Of a DNA stretch of 31,796 nucleotides, positions 1 through 6,501 are shown in pieces (within the stretch, counting starts at the first letter, position 1; every line of letters starts with the position of its first letter). A program made the translations under genes and the position numbers. The stretch is taken from assembly GCA_946478765.1 (NCBI GenBank), contig CAMLDH010000008.1, positions 1-31,796 on the forward strand. Direction: 5' to 3'. Below the pieces are notes generated by a model. That model was not told the origin of the DNA and did no database searches. It worked only from the letters and a program-made list of their open reading frames with translations. The stretch comes from an uncultured Oxalobacteraceae bacterium. Its GTDB lineage: Bacteria > Pseudomonadota > Gammaproteobacteria > Burkholderiales > Burkholderiaceae.

Positions 1-93
1 CTGAATCATGATGATATTGAGACGTAAAGATATAAAACGTCGATTGTAGCGGATCACCCGGATCCGTGGGGCAGTCTTGGCCGGAAAGCAGGG
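1..93. other. Intergenic left edge, no gene seen
   Basis: This short AT-richer stretch lies downstream of the methyltransferase stop codon. It holds a weak inverted repeat (GACGT…ACGTC, about positions 21-41) and a GGATC…GGATCC near-repeat. I see no open reading frame and no U-tract that would make a convincing terminator. A neighbouring gene presumably starts or ends outside the window. Confidence 0.4.
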
Positions 94-675
94 TCAAAAG
101 AGGCGGAGAGATACTGCTGCAGCATTGGCCGCCGGTTTCAGCGCGCAAATCCGCTGCACCATCGCGGGCTTGGGTTCGTCAACCTGACCGTCTTCGAATG
201 CAATGACACGCAGGGGATTTGAAGCTTCGGTGCGGACTACTTCCAGCAATTCGCTCGGCGCAAGCAGAAAATCCGGATTGGATGGCTTGCCAAATTGCTC
301 ATTCCCGTGCGCGAACGTTTCGCAGATCAGGATGCCGCCAGGGGCAAGACTGGCAAGCAGATGCGAAAACAACGGACGGTGCAGATAATTGGTTACCACG
401 ATGCCGGTGTAACGAGGGGCAGCGAATAGCCGAACGGCCGTCTGCTCCAGACCGTTTTCGAGATCGCATTGCCAGGTAGCGATGCCCGCACCTGCCGTCC
501 GCGCCAGCGCGTCGGCATCGCGATCAACGGCCAATACCTGATGGCCCAGCGCTGCCAGCAAGCGCGAATGCCGGCCGTTGCCGCAGGCCAGATCCAGCAC
601 CTCGCCGCGTGGGATCAGCGGCGCAAAGCGTTCAACCCAGACGGAGGGCCGGTCAAGAGCAGCATGAAGATGCAT
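94..675 (-). CDS. Class I SAM-dependent methyltransferase
   Basis: Predicted 193-aa cytoplasmic methyltransferase. The sequence shows a Rossmann-type SAM site: motif I VLDLACGNGR at residues 26-35, then an acidic residue after the second strand (VLAVDRD, Asp51), and a later PGGILICETF strand typical of the fold. The reading frame stays open a further 103 codons upstream, but that part runs into trpS and is compositionally unlike protein. The ATG at 675, giving MHLHAALDRPS, is therefore the sensible start, 26 bp after the trpS stop. Substrate is unknown; the length and motif fit small TehB/UbiE-like methyltransferases. It is the last gene of the yciO–M50–trpS run and is probably co-transcribed with trpS. 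The family call is firm, the specific role is not. Confidence 0.8.
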   Translation of the reverse strand: MHLHAALDRPSVWVERFAPLIPRGEVLDLACGNGRHSRLLAALGHQVLAVDRDADALARTAGAGIATWQCDLENGLEQTAVRLFAAPRYTGIVVTNYLHRPLFSHLLASLAPGGILICETFAHGNEQFGKPSNPDFLLAPSELLEVVRTEASNPLRVIAFEDGQVDEPKPAMVQRICALKPAANAAAVSLRLF

Positions 676-701
676 GGAAGAGCCGGCCTCAGCCACTTGA
701 A

Positions 702-1904
702 TCAGCTGTAACTCAAGCCCATCGCTTCGCGCACATCCCGCATCGTTTCTTGCGCCAGCTTGCGTGCCTTGTCGCAGCCGTCTGCCACAATCGCGCGCAC
801 CAGCGATGGATCGTCCAGGTACTGCTGCGCCCGCTCGCGCATCGGCTCCTGCTCTTTCAGAATCGCATCGATCACCGGCTGCTTGCATTCGAGACAACCG
901 ATGCCGGCGGACTTGCACCCTTTCACGACCCATTCCTTGGTGCTGGCATCGGAATACACCTGATGAAGTTGCCATACCGGGCATTTCTCCGGATCGCCCG
1001 GATCGGTTCGACGCACGCGTGCCGGATCGGTGGGCATGGTCCGCACCTTCTTCGTCAGCGATTCCTTGTCCTCGCGCAGGGCAATCGCATTGCCGTAACT
1101 TTTGGACATTTTCTGGCCATCGAGGCCGGGCAAACGGGAGGCTTCTGTCAGCAGCGCCTGCGGCTCGACCAAGATCAATTTGCGGCTGCCTTCCAGATAG
1201 CCGAACAGTCGCTCGCGATCGATCATGCTCAAATTCTGCGCATCGTCGAGCATCGCCTTGGCCTGCTCCAGCGCATCTTCCTTGCCTTGCTCCTGATAAG
1301 CAGTACGCAATTCGTTGTAAATCTTGGCGCGCTTTCCGCCCAGCTTTTTCACCGCATCGCGCGCTTTTTCCTCGAAGCCTTTTTCCTTGCCGTAGATATG
1401 ATTAAAGCGGCGCGCGATTTCGCGCATCATTTCCACATGCGGCACCTGGTCGTCGCCCACCGGCACCTGGGTGGCGCGATAGATCAGCACGTCGGCCGCC
1501 TGCAACAACGGATATCCGAGGAAACCATAGGTCGCCAGATCGCGATCGGACAATTTCTCCTGCTGATCCTTGTAAGTCGGCACCCGCTCCAGCCAGCCGA
1601 GCGGCGTCGCCATCGACAGTAACAGGTGCAATTCGGCATGTTCCGGCACCTTGGACTGGATGAACAAGGTCGCTTGCGACGGATCCACGCCGGCGGCCAG
1701 CCAGTCGACCAACATATCCCAAGTGCTGGTTTCGATAATGCTCGGATCATCGTAGTGGGTCGTCAGCGCGTGCCAATCCGCGACAAAGAACAGACATGGC
1801 AACTCGGATTGCAGCTTGACCCAGTTTTTAAGGGCACCGTGGTAATGGCCCAGGTGCATTGCACCTGTGGGACGCATGCCGGAGACAACGCGATCGGGAT
1901 ACAT
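702..1904 (-). CDS. trpS: Tryptophanyl-tRNA synthetase with Fe-S-type Cys motif
   Basis: Class Ic aminoacyl-tRNA synthetase that charges tRNA-Trp with tryptophan in the cytoplasm. The HIGH-like signature appears as HLGH at residues 17-20 and the KMSKS loop as KMSKS at 265-269. At 400 aa it is clearly longer than the E. coli-type enzyme (about 334 aa). The extra length includes a lysine/glutamate-rich helical stretch around residues 171-245, between the two signatures, and a C-terminal cysteine cluster Cys308-x21-Cys330-x6-Cys337-x2-Cys340. That spacing is nearly that of the [4Fe-4S] site I recall for Thermotoga maritima TrpRS (C-x22-C-x6-C-x2-C), so an Fe-S cluster near the anticodon-binding domain is inferred. 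The ATG lies 6 nt after the M50 protease stop with no clear Shine-Dalgarno, suggesting translational coupling. Confidence 0.97.
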   Translation of the reverse strand: MYPDRVVSGMRPTGAMHLGHYHGALKNWVKLQSELPCLFFVADWHALTTHYDDPSIIETSTWDMLVDWLAAGVDPSQATLFIQSKVPEHAELHLLLSMATPLGWLERVPTYKDQQEKLSDRDLATYGFLGYPLLQAADVLIYRATQVPVGDDQVPHVEMMREIARRFNHIYGKEKGFEEKARDAVKKLGGKRAKIYNELRTAYQEQGKEDALEQAKAMLDDAQNLSMIDRERLFGYLEGSRKLILVEPQALLTEASRLPGLDGQKMSKSYGNAIALREDKESLTKKVRTMPTDPARVRRTDPGDPEKCPVWQLHQVYSDASTKEWVVKGCKSAGIGCLECKQPVIDAILKEQEPMRERAQQYLDDPSLVRAIVADGCDKARKLAQETMRDVREAMGLSYS

Positions 1905-1910
1905 AGTCGT

Positions 1911-2570
1911 TTAATTCAGAAAAATGGTCAGAGGGGAAACAAGCAGTTGCAACGCAGCGCCGGCAACCAGCATCACTGGTGTCATCCAGAAATACAGCAC
2001 TTTAAGGATTACCAACATCATCACGATGAAAAAGCCATAGGGCTCTATTTGCGCAAACTTGTAGGCATATTTATGCGGCAGCATGCTGGTCAGGATACGT
2101 CCGCCATCGAGCGGCGGCACCGGAAATAAATTGAAGGCAAACATCACCAGATTGGTCAGCACGCCAGCCCGGGCCATCTGAGAAAAAAATGCTTCGTCAA
2201 TTTGCATCGCAGTCAGTGCGACCGAGAATACCAGCCACATCAATGCCATCACGAAATTCGCGCCGGGACCAGCGAGCGCAACCCATGCCATGTCCCGCTT
2301 TGGTTTGCGCAATTTACCGAAATCGATCGGAACCGGCTTGGCATAGCCGAACAGAAATGCACCACCCGTAGCGACATACAACAGAACTGGAATCAAGATC
2401 GTGCCGAACGGATCGATATGTTTCACTGGATTCAATGTCATGCGCCCTTGTGCATAGGCAGTCGTATCGCCAAAGTACTTGGCGGCAAAGGCGTGAGCAG
2501 CTTCGTGAAGCGTAATCGCGAACAGTACCGGCAATGCGTACACCGCAATCGTTTGGATGAGATCGTTCAT
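1911..2570 (-). CDS. M50 (site-2 protease family) membrane metalloprotease
   Basis: Predicted 219-aa multi-pass membrane zinc protease of the short M50/S2P subfamily often found beside trpS in proteobacteria. The zinc motif HEAAH is at residues 22-26 inside the first membrane helix. The third ligand motif is in NLFPVPPLDGGR, with Asp155. GPGANFVMAL near residues 101-110 is another M50 hallmark. There is no PDZ domain, so it is not an RseP orthologue, and its substrate is unknown. The frame is open 34 codons further upstream, but MNDLIQTIAVYALPVLFAIT matches the family N-terminus, so the ATG at 2570 is chosen. No Shine-Dalgarno precedes it; a promoter-like sequence sits so close that the message may be leaderless. 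It is followed 6 bp later by trpS. Confidence 0.88.
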   Translation of the reverse strand: MNDLIQTIAVYALPVLFAITLHEAAHAFAAKYFGDTTAYAQGRMTLNPVKHIDPFGTILIPVLLYVATGGAFLFGYAKPVPIDFGKLRKPKRDMAWVALAGPGANFVMALMWLVFSVALTAMQIDEAFFSQMARAGVLTNLVMFAFNLFPVPPLDGGRILTSMLPHKYAYKFAQIEPYGFFIVMMLVILKVLYFWMTPVMLVAGAALQLLVSPLTIFLN

Positions 2571-2577
2571 TGACTGG

Positions 2578-2605
2578 ATTTTATCAGAGGGGGCACTGCT
2601 GTCTG
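2578..2605 (-). promoter_or_regulatory. Probable sigma-70 extended -10 promoter of the M50 gene
   Basis: On the minus strand CAGACA (4 of 6 to TTGACA), a 16-bp spacer ending in TGA, and TAAAAT (5 of 6 to TATAAT, with an extended TGn) precede the M50 ATG. The -10 ends 7 nt before the ATG, so the expected transcription start falls at or next to the start codon. Confidence 0.4.
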
Positions 2606-2764
2606 CGGATTGCAGGTGTAATCGACTGGAATCGATGCGAAAAACGGTTGAAATCAGAATTTGGCAATTCAAGATTTTCAGGGAGTATATGCATAAAAAG
2701 CTTGATTACGAAGAAAAACAGAAACGTTAAAAAATACACCATCAGCCGGGATGGAGAAACACTG

Positions 2765-3388
2765 TCACAACCCGAACAAGCCTGCGTCGCCCCTTCCCTG
2801 GCGCAGCAACACCGGTTCGTCACTGGTCAAATCGATCACTGTGGTCGGCTCCAGACTGCAGGCGCCGCCGTCGATCACCAATTCGATTTGCCGTTCAAGG
2901 CCATCCCGTATTTCTTCGGGATCGGTCAATGGCAGATCGGCTTGCGGCAAGATCAAGGTGGCACCCAGTAATGGCTGCCCCAACTCCTCCAGCAAAGCAT
3001 GGGCGATCCGGTTTTCCGGCACCCGCAGGCCAATGGTTTTGCGTGATGGATGGCTTAGTCGGCGCGGCACTTCCTTGGTCGCCTCCAGAATGAAGGTGTA
3101 CGGCCCCGGTGTCGCGGCTTTCAACAGCCGGTACTGGCGGTTGTCAACGCGCGCATACAGCGCAATTTCACTCAAGTCGCGGCACAGCAGCGTCAAGTGA
3201 TGCTTGTCGTCGACCGCCCGGATGCGCCGCAGCCGTTCAACCGCCGCCTTGTCATCCAGATGGCACACCAAGGCATAGCAAGAATCGGTCGGCAATGCAA
3301 CGATGCCACCCGTATCGATGATTTGTACCGCCTGCTTGATCAGACGCAGCTGCGGATTATCAGGGTGGATATGAAAAAATTGGCTCAT
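2765..3388 (-). CDS. yciO: YciO family protein (Sua5/YrdC-like)
   Basis: 207-aa cytoplasmic protein of the Sua5/YrdC/YciO fold, the family that includes threonylcarbamoyl-AMP synthase for tRNA t6A modification. The N-terminus MSQFFHIHPDNPQ, the ALPTDSCYAL segment, the GPYTFILEATKEVPRRL block and PTTVIDLT near the C-terminus closely match E. coli YciO as I remember it. The SxN-type motif of genuine TsaC/YrdC is replaced by GATLIL, again as in YciO, so it may not be the housekeeping t6A enzyme; the role of YciO is not well settled. In E. coli yciO lies beside rnm (trpH); here htpX separates them. The ATG directly follows the U-tract of the htpX terminator and no Shine-Dalgarno is visible, which is odd. 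Confidence 0.92.
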   Translation of the reverse strand: MSQFFHIHPDNPQLRLIKQAVQIIDTGGIVALPTDSCYALVCHLDDKAAVERLRRIRAVDDKHHLTLLCRDLSEIALYARVDNRQYRLLKAATPGPYTFILEATKEVPRRLSHPSRKTIGLRVPENRIAHALLEELGQPLLGATLILPQADLPLTDPEEIRDGLERQIELVIDGGACSLEPTTVIDLTSDEPVLLRQGRGDAGLFGL

Positions 3389-3422
3389 AAAAAGGAACGG
3401 CGGTAGCCATGCTACCGCCGTT
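3389..3422 (-). terminator. Intrinsic terminator of htpX, abutting yciO start
   Basis: A perfect 12-bp stem AACGGCGGTAGC / GCTACCGCCGTT (3396-3407 and 3411-3422) with a 3-nt loop is followed on the minus strand by CCTTTTT, whose last T is directly before the yciO ATG at 3388. It lies 16 bp after the htpX stop codon. Confidence 0.88.
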
Positions 3423-3438
3423 ACAGGTTGTTATCGTT

Positions 3439-4308
3439 TTATTTGATACCGCTAAGCGCCGCGATACGCTGTTCAATCGGCGGATGACTGGCAAACAGCG
3501 CCATGAAGCCAGCCGGTGCAGTAATGCCAGCGACAGCAATGGATTGCGGCAAATCCCCTGCCTGAAGGCCGCCCAAGCGGGCCAATGCATGCACCATCGG
3601 TTGCGGGGTTCCGAGCAGTTTGGCGGAACCGGCATCCGCACGGAATTCGCGATAACGCGAAAACCACGCGACGATCATCGAGGCAGCAATCCCGAACACG
3701 ATTTGACACACCAGCACGGTCACGGTGTAACCGATACCAGGCCCCTCGTTGTTGCGCGACAGTGCGCGATCGACCATGTAACCGACGACCCGCGACAGGA
3801 ACACCACGAAGGTGTTGACCACGCCCTGAATCAGGGTCAGCGTCACCATGTCGCCGTTGGCGACGTGTGAAATTTCATGGCCGAGAACGGCTTCGACCTC
3901 TTCCTTGTTCATTGTTTCAAGCAAACCGGTCGACACCGCCACCAGTGCGGAATTCTTGAACGCGCCGGTGGCGAACGCATTGGCTTCGCCATCGTAGACT
4001 GCGACTTCCGGCATCGCAATGCCGGCACGATCGGCAAGGCGCCGCACCGTATCGACCAGCCACAATTCGGTCGATGAAGACGGCGCATCGATGACGCGTG
4101 CACCAGTCGACCATTTTGCCATCGGCTTGCTGATCAACAGGGAAAAAATGGAACCGGTGAAACCGACGACCAGCGAAAACACCATCAGCATTGGCAGATT
4201 TAACCCGCTGCCGGTAAGAAAACGATTCACGCCCAACAGCGACAGCACAATACTCATCACCGCAATCACGGCGATATTGGTCGCAAGGAACAGGAAAATC
4301 CGTTTCAT
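3439..4308 (-). CDS. htpX: Membrane zinc metalloprotease HtpX
   Basis: M48B heat-shock endopeptidase of the inner membrane, involved with FtsH in membrane-protein quality control. It is 289 aa, close to the E. coli length. Two N-terminal membrane helices (about residues 4-26 and 38-60) precede the catalytic HEISH at residues 144-148; Glu221 in [12 protein letters not shown] is the expected third zinc ligand, with two more hydrophobic segments between (about 155-175 and 192-214). A good Shine-Dalgarno (GGGAGG) sits 7 nt before the ATG. The upstream gap carries a near-consensus sigma-32 promoter and the gene ends in a strong intrinsic terminator, so it looks like a self-contained heat-shock unit placed between rnm and yciO. 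Confidence 0.97.
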   Translation of the reverse strand: MKRIFLFLATNIAVIAVMSIVLSLLGVNRFLTGSGLNLPMLMVFSLVVGFTGSIFSLLISKPMAKWSTGARVIDAPSSSTELWLVDTVRRLADRAGIAMPEVAVYDGEANAFATGAFKNSALVAVSTGLLETMNKEEVEAVLGHEISHVANGDMVTLTLIQGVVNTFVVFLSRVVGYMVDRALSRNNEGPGIGYTVTVLVCQIVFGIAASMIVAWFSRYREFRADAGSAKLLGTPQPMVHALARLGGLQAGDLPQSIAVAGITAPAGFMALFASHPPIEQRIAALSGIK

Positions 4309-4342
4309 TCAACAACCTCCCAAGGTTTTAATGCCATATCGT

Positions 4343-4370
4343 AAATAGGGCTTTTTATCGAAATTTCAAT
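4343..4370 (-). promoter_or_regulatory. Heat-shock (sigma-32/RpoH type) promoter of htpX
   Basis: On the minus strand ATTGAAA, a 13-bp spacer and CCCTATTT match the known RpoH consensus CTTGAAA-N13-15-CCCCATNT at 6 of 7 and 7 of 8 positions (counting N as a match). Transcription would start about 27 nt before the htpX ATG, leaving room for its GGGAGG ribosome site. The position, spacing and heat-shock nature of the gene all agree. Confidence 0.75.
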
Positions 4371-4408
4371 AGACGGCGTAACGATCCGCGTCTTTGCCCC
4401 GCCCCCGA

Positions 4409-5263
4409 TCACAGGTCCCAATCGTGCCAGACCGGCACCACGCTGTCAGGCAAAGGCGGCAATGCACCCAACTCGATGCGGGATTCTCCGGGCCCATGAA
4501 AATCGGAGCCGCGAGAGGCGAGGAATCCGTATTTTTTCGCGACTTTGGCGAAGTACGCATATTGATCGACGGTATGGCTGCCGGTCATCACTTCAATTGC
4601 GGTACCGCCCCATTGCTTGAATTCGTTGAAGAATGCATCGAATGCAAGATCACTGAAATGGTAGCGGCCGGGATGGGCGACGATGGCAGTGCCGCCGGCG
4701 CCGCGTATCCATGTCACAGCTTCTTGCAACGTGGCCCAGCGATGCGGTACATAACCAGGCTTGCCTTCGGTAAGATATTTGCGAAAGACTTCACCGATCT
4801 CGATGCAGATACCCAGTTCAAGGATGTAACGGGCAAAGTGGGTGCGCGAAATCAAATCCGGATTGCCGACATATTTCAATGCACCTTCAAATGCGCCGGG
4901 AATACCGACGGCAGCAAGCTGCGCGGCAATTTCATGCGCGCGCCGCTCGCGCCCGGAGCGTGTGGCCGCCAATCCCTTGATCAAGGCGTCATTGGTTTCG
5001 TCGATCTGCAAGCCTACGATATGCACCGTTTCGCCAGCCCAGGTGATCGAAATCTCGACCCCGGGCACATAGGTCAAGCCGCATTGCGCGGCGGCAGCGC
5101 GCGCCTCGGGAATGCCGTCAACCTCATCATGATCGGTCAAGGCCCACACATCGACGCCCTTGGCTTTGGCGCGTGCGGCAACAGCGGCTGGCGTCAAAAT
5201 GCCGTCGGATACGTTGGAATGACAATGTAAATCTACGTTAAGCATGCGAGAATCAAAATTCAT
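4409..5263 (-). CDS. rnm: PHP-domain phosphatase / 5'-3' exoribonuclease (RNase AM, YciV/TrpH)
   Basis: 284-aa cytoplasmic PHP-family metal-dependent phosphoesterase. Known members hydrolyse 3',5'-nucleoside bisphosphates and act as the 5'-3' exonuclease RNase AM in RNA 5'-end trimming. Metal-binding motifs are visible in order: DLHCHSNVSDG (His13, His15), TDHDEVDG, GVEIS, VAHPGRY and a C-terminal GSDFHGP. Two starts are possible: ATG at 5263 or the internal ATG at 5245 (MLNVDLHCHS); neither has a clear Shine-Dalgarno. In E. coli this gene (trpH/yciV) stands next to yciO; the neighbourhood here keeps that association with htpX interposed. Confidence 0.9.
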   Translation of the reverse strand: MNFDSRMLNVDLHCHSNVSDGILTPAAVAARAKAKGVDVWALTDHDEVDGIPEARAAAAQCGLTYVPGVEISITWAGETVHIVGLQIDETNDALIKGLAATRSGRERRAHEIAAQLAAVGIPGAFEGALKYVGNPDLISRTHFARYILELGICIEIGEVFRKYLTEGKPGYVPHRWATLQEAVTWIRGAGGTAIVAHPGRYHFSDLAFDAFFNEFKQWGGTAIEVMTGSHTVDQYAYFAKVAKKYGFLASRGSDFHGPGESRIELGALPPLPDSVVPVWHDWDL

Positions 5264-5486
5264 TGTTAATCAATATTGGAATAATTGTACGCTGCTTGGT
5301 TCGGCACTGCTGCGCACGCACAGTAGATTAGCGTCAGCTTCTACAGACATTGATACTCTGAACGGGGGCGCGTTGGCCTCGCAATATACCGACCCGGCAA
5401 CAACGCTAGAAGCCCCGACACGCTGCATTGCATTGGCGCGCCAATCAGGAAATCCGCGCGGCCCTCGCCTACGCTTAATGGGCAAT
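5264..5486. other. Intergenic gap between hydrolase and rnm
   Basis: 223 bp with no supported coding region. A perfect 7-bp inverted repeat GCAATTC…GAATTGC (5482-5488 / 5496-5502) overlaps the hydrolase stop codon but has no U-tract. A TACAAT hexamer on the minus strand at 5284-5289 could be a -10 element for rnm, but I find no good -35 partner. Confidence 0.35.
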
Positions 5487-6362
5487 TCAACCGAGGAATT
5501 GCTCTACCAACTGCGCCAATACTTGCGGCTGATCATGATGCAACATATGTCCAGCATCGTTGATCATCGCGGTGGTGACATCCGCAATGAACCCGATGCG
5601 ACGATCGACCTCGATGCGCGCCGTCTCTTTCGGCCCCATCCAGCGCCACACGTCGGTGTCGTCCGCTTCGACCCACAACACGGGCGCCGTAATGGCTTTC
5701 CAGCACGCCAACACTTCATCCACCTGATACAGCAGCGGGCTGGTGAGCTTGTGCGCCGGGTCACCCAGGATCTCCCACTGGCCCGCCTTATTGCGGGCCG
5801 ACCAATGCGACGATAGAAATGCCGCGCGTTCATCGATCAGGCGCGGATTGGTCTTTTGCAGCCGTGCAGCGACCTCGGCTTGCGTCGCATAGGTGCGCAA
5901 TGAAGGTGTCTCGCGCAATTCATTGAGCCATTTGGCGTAGCGGCCCGGTGCCTGCTCCGGCCACGAAGCGGGAAGACCAAAGCCCTCGAAATTAATCAGT
6001 TTCTTGACCCGATCGGGACGCACGCCGGCATAGATACAGACCACGTTGCCGCCCATGCTGTGACCGAGCAGATTGACCGGATCGGCGGGCGAAAAATGCT
6101 GCAGGATTGCATCGAGGTCGCCCACGTAATCCGGAAACCAGTAGCAATCACTAGCGGCACGGTCAGTCAATCCGAACCCGCGCCAATCCGGCGCGATCAC
6201 GTGCCAGTCGCGTTTCAGGCAATCGACCATGAACTGAAAAGATGCCGACACATCCATCCAGCCATGTACCATGAATAACTTGGGCGCACCCTCGCTCCCC
6301 CAATGACGAATATGATACTGAAGACCACGGACCGTGATAAATTCTGAACGAGAAGGTTTCAT
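5487..6362 (-). CDS. Alpha/beta hydrolase
   Basis: 291-aa alpha/beta-hydrolase fold protein, probably a cytoplasmic esterase or related enzyme. The nucleophile elbow is GHSMGG with Ser102. HGWMD near residues 33-37 is the usual oxyanion-hole region, and a late GHMLHHDQP gives the catalytic His272. An acidic residue in VEADDTD is the likely third member of the triad. The segment between about 140 and 220 is a lid-like insert. The gene is divergent from an acyl-CoA synthetase across a 139-bp gap containing two short palindromes, so the two may be co-regulated in acyl-ester or fatty-acid metabolism; that link is inference. The substrate cannot be read from the sequence. Confidence 0.85.
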   Translation of the reverse strand: MKPSRSEFITVRGLQYHIRHWGSEGAPKLFMVHGWMDVSASFQFMVDCLKRDWHVIAPDWRGFGLTDRAASDCYWFPDYVGDLDAILQHFSPADPVNLLGHSMGGNVVCIYAGVRPDRVKKLINFEGFGLPASWPEQAPGRYAKWLNELRETPSLRTYATQAEVAARLQKTNPRLIDERAAFLSSHWSARNKAGQWEILGDPAHKLTSPLLYQVDEVLACWKAITAPVLWVEADDTDVWRWMGPKETARIEVDRRIGFIADVTTAMINDAGHMLHHDQPQVLAQLVEQFLG

Positions 6363-6387
6363 GTATGTGCCCTGATGCGGTAATGGG

Positions 6388-6400
6388 ATTGACTGTCAAT
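6388..6400. promoter_or_regulatory. Short palindrome in divergent promoter region
   Basis: A perfect 13-bp palindrome, ATTGAC-T-GTCAAT, lies between the divergent hydrolase and acyl-CoA synthetase genes. It could be a regulator half-site pair. It contains TTGACA on the minus strand, but no acceptable -10 lies at the right distance. Confidence 0.3.
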
Positions 6401-6468
6401 GCGTATATGCATCCGTGGTCACCGCACCAGATACGCTGGCCCACAGACTTACTGGAAATACATAAATA

Positions 6469-6480
6469 GAACGGTCGTTC
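6469..6480. promoter_or_regulatory. TetR-type operator-like palindrome
   Basis: GAACG-GT-CGTTC is a 12-bp inverted repeat (symmetrical 5-bp arms) 21 bp before the acyl-CoA synthetase ATG. Its AACG…CGTT pattern resembles operators of TetR-family regulators of fatty-acid genes. No regulator gene is present in the window, so this is inference from pattern and position. Confidence 0.4.
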
Positions 6481-6501
6481 GATAATTATACCGGAGAGTG
6501 C

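Noticed and set aside
609..1622. Long plus-strand open frame (337 codons) opposite trpS and the methyltransferase
   Set aside because: It lies antisense to a gene with clear TrpRS motifs and its translation has no recognisable domain; it is a mirror of codon bias in the real gene.
6389..6399. TTGACA/TTGACT boxes as a sigma-70 -35 in the divergent gap
   Set aside because: No acceptable -10 hexamer lies 16-18 bp away on either strand; kept only as a palindrome.
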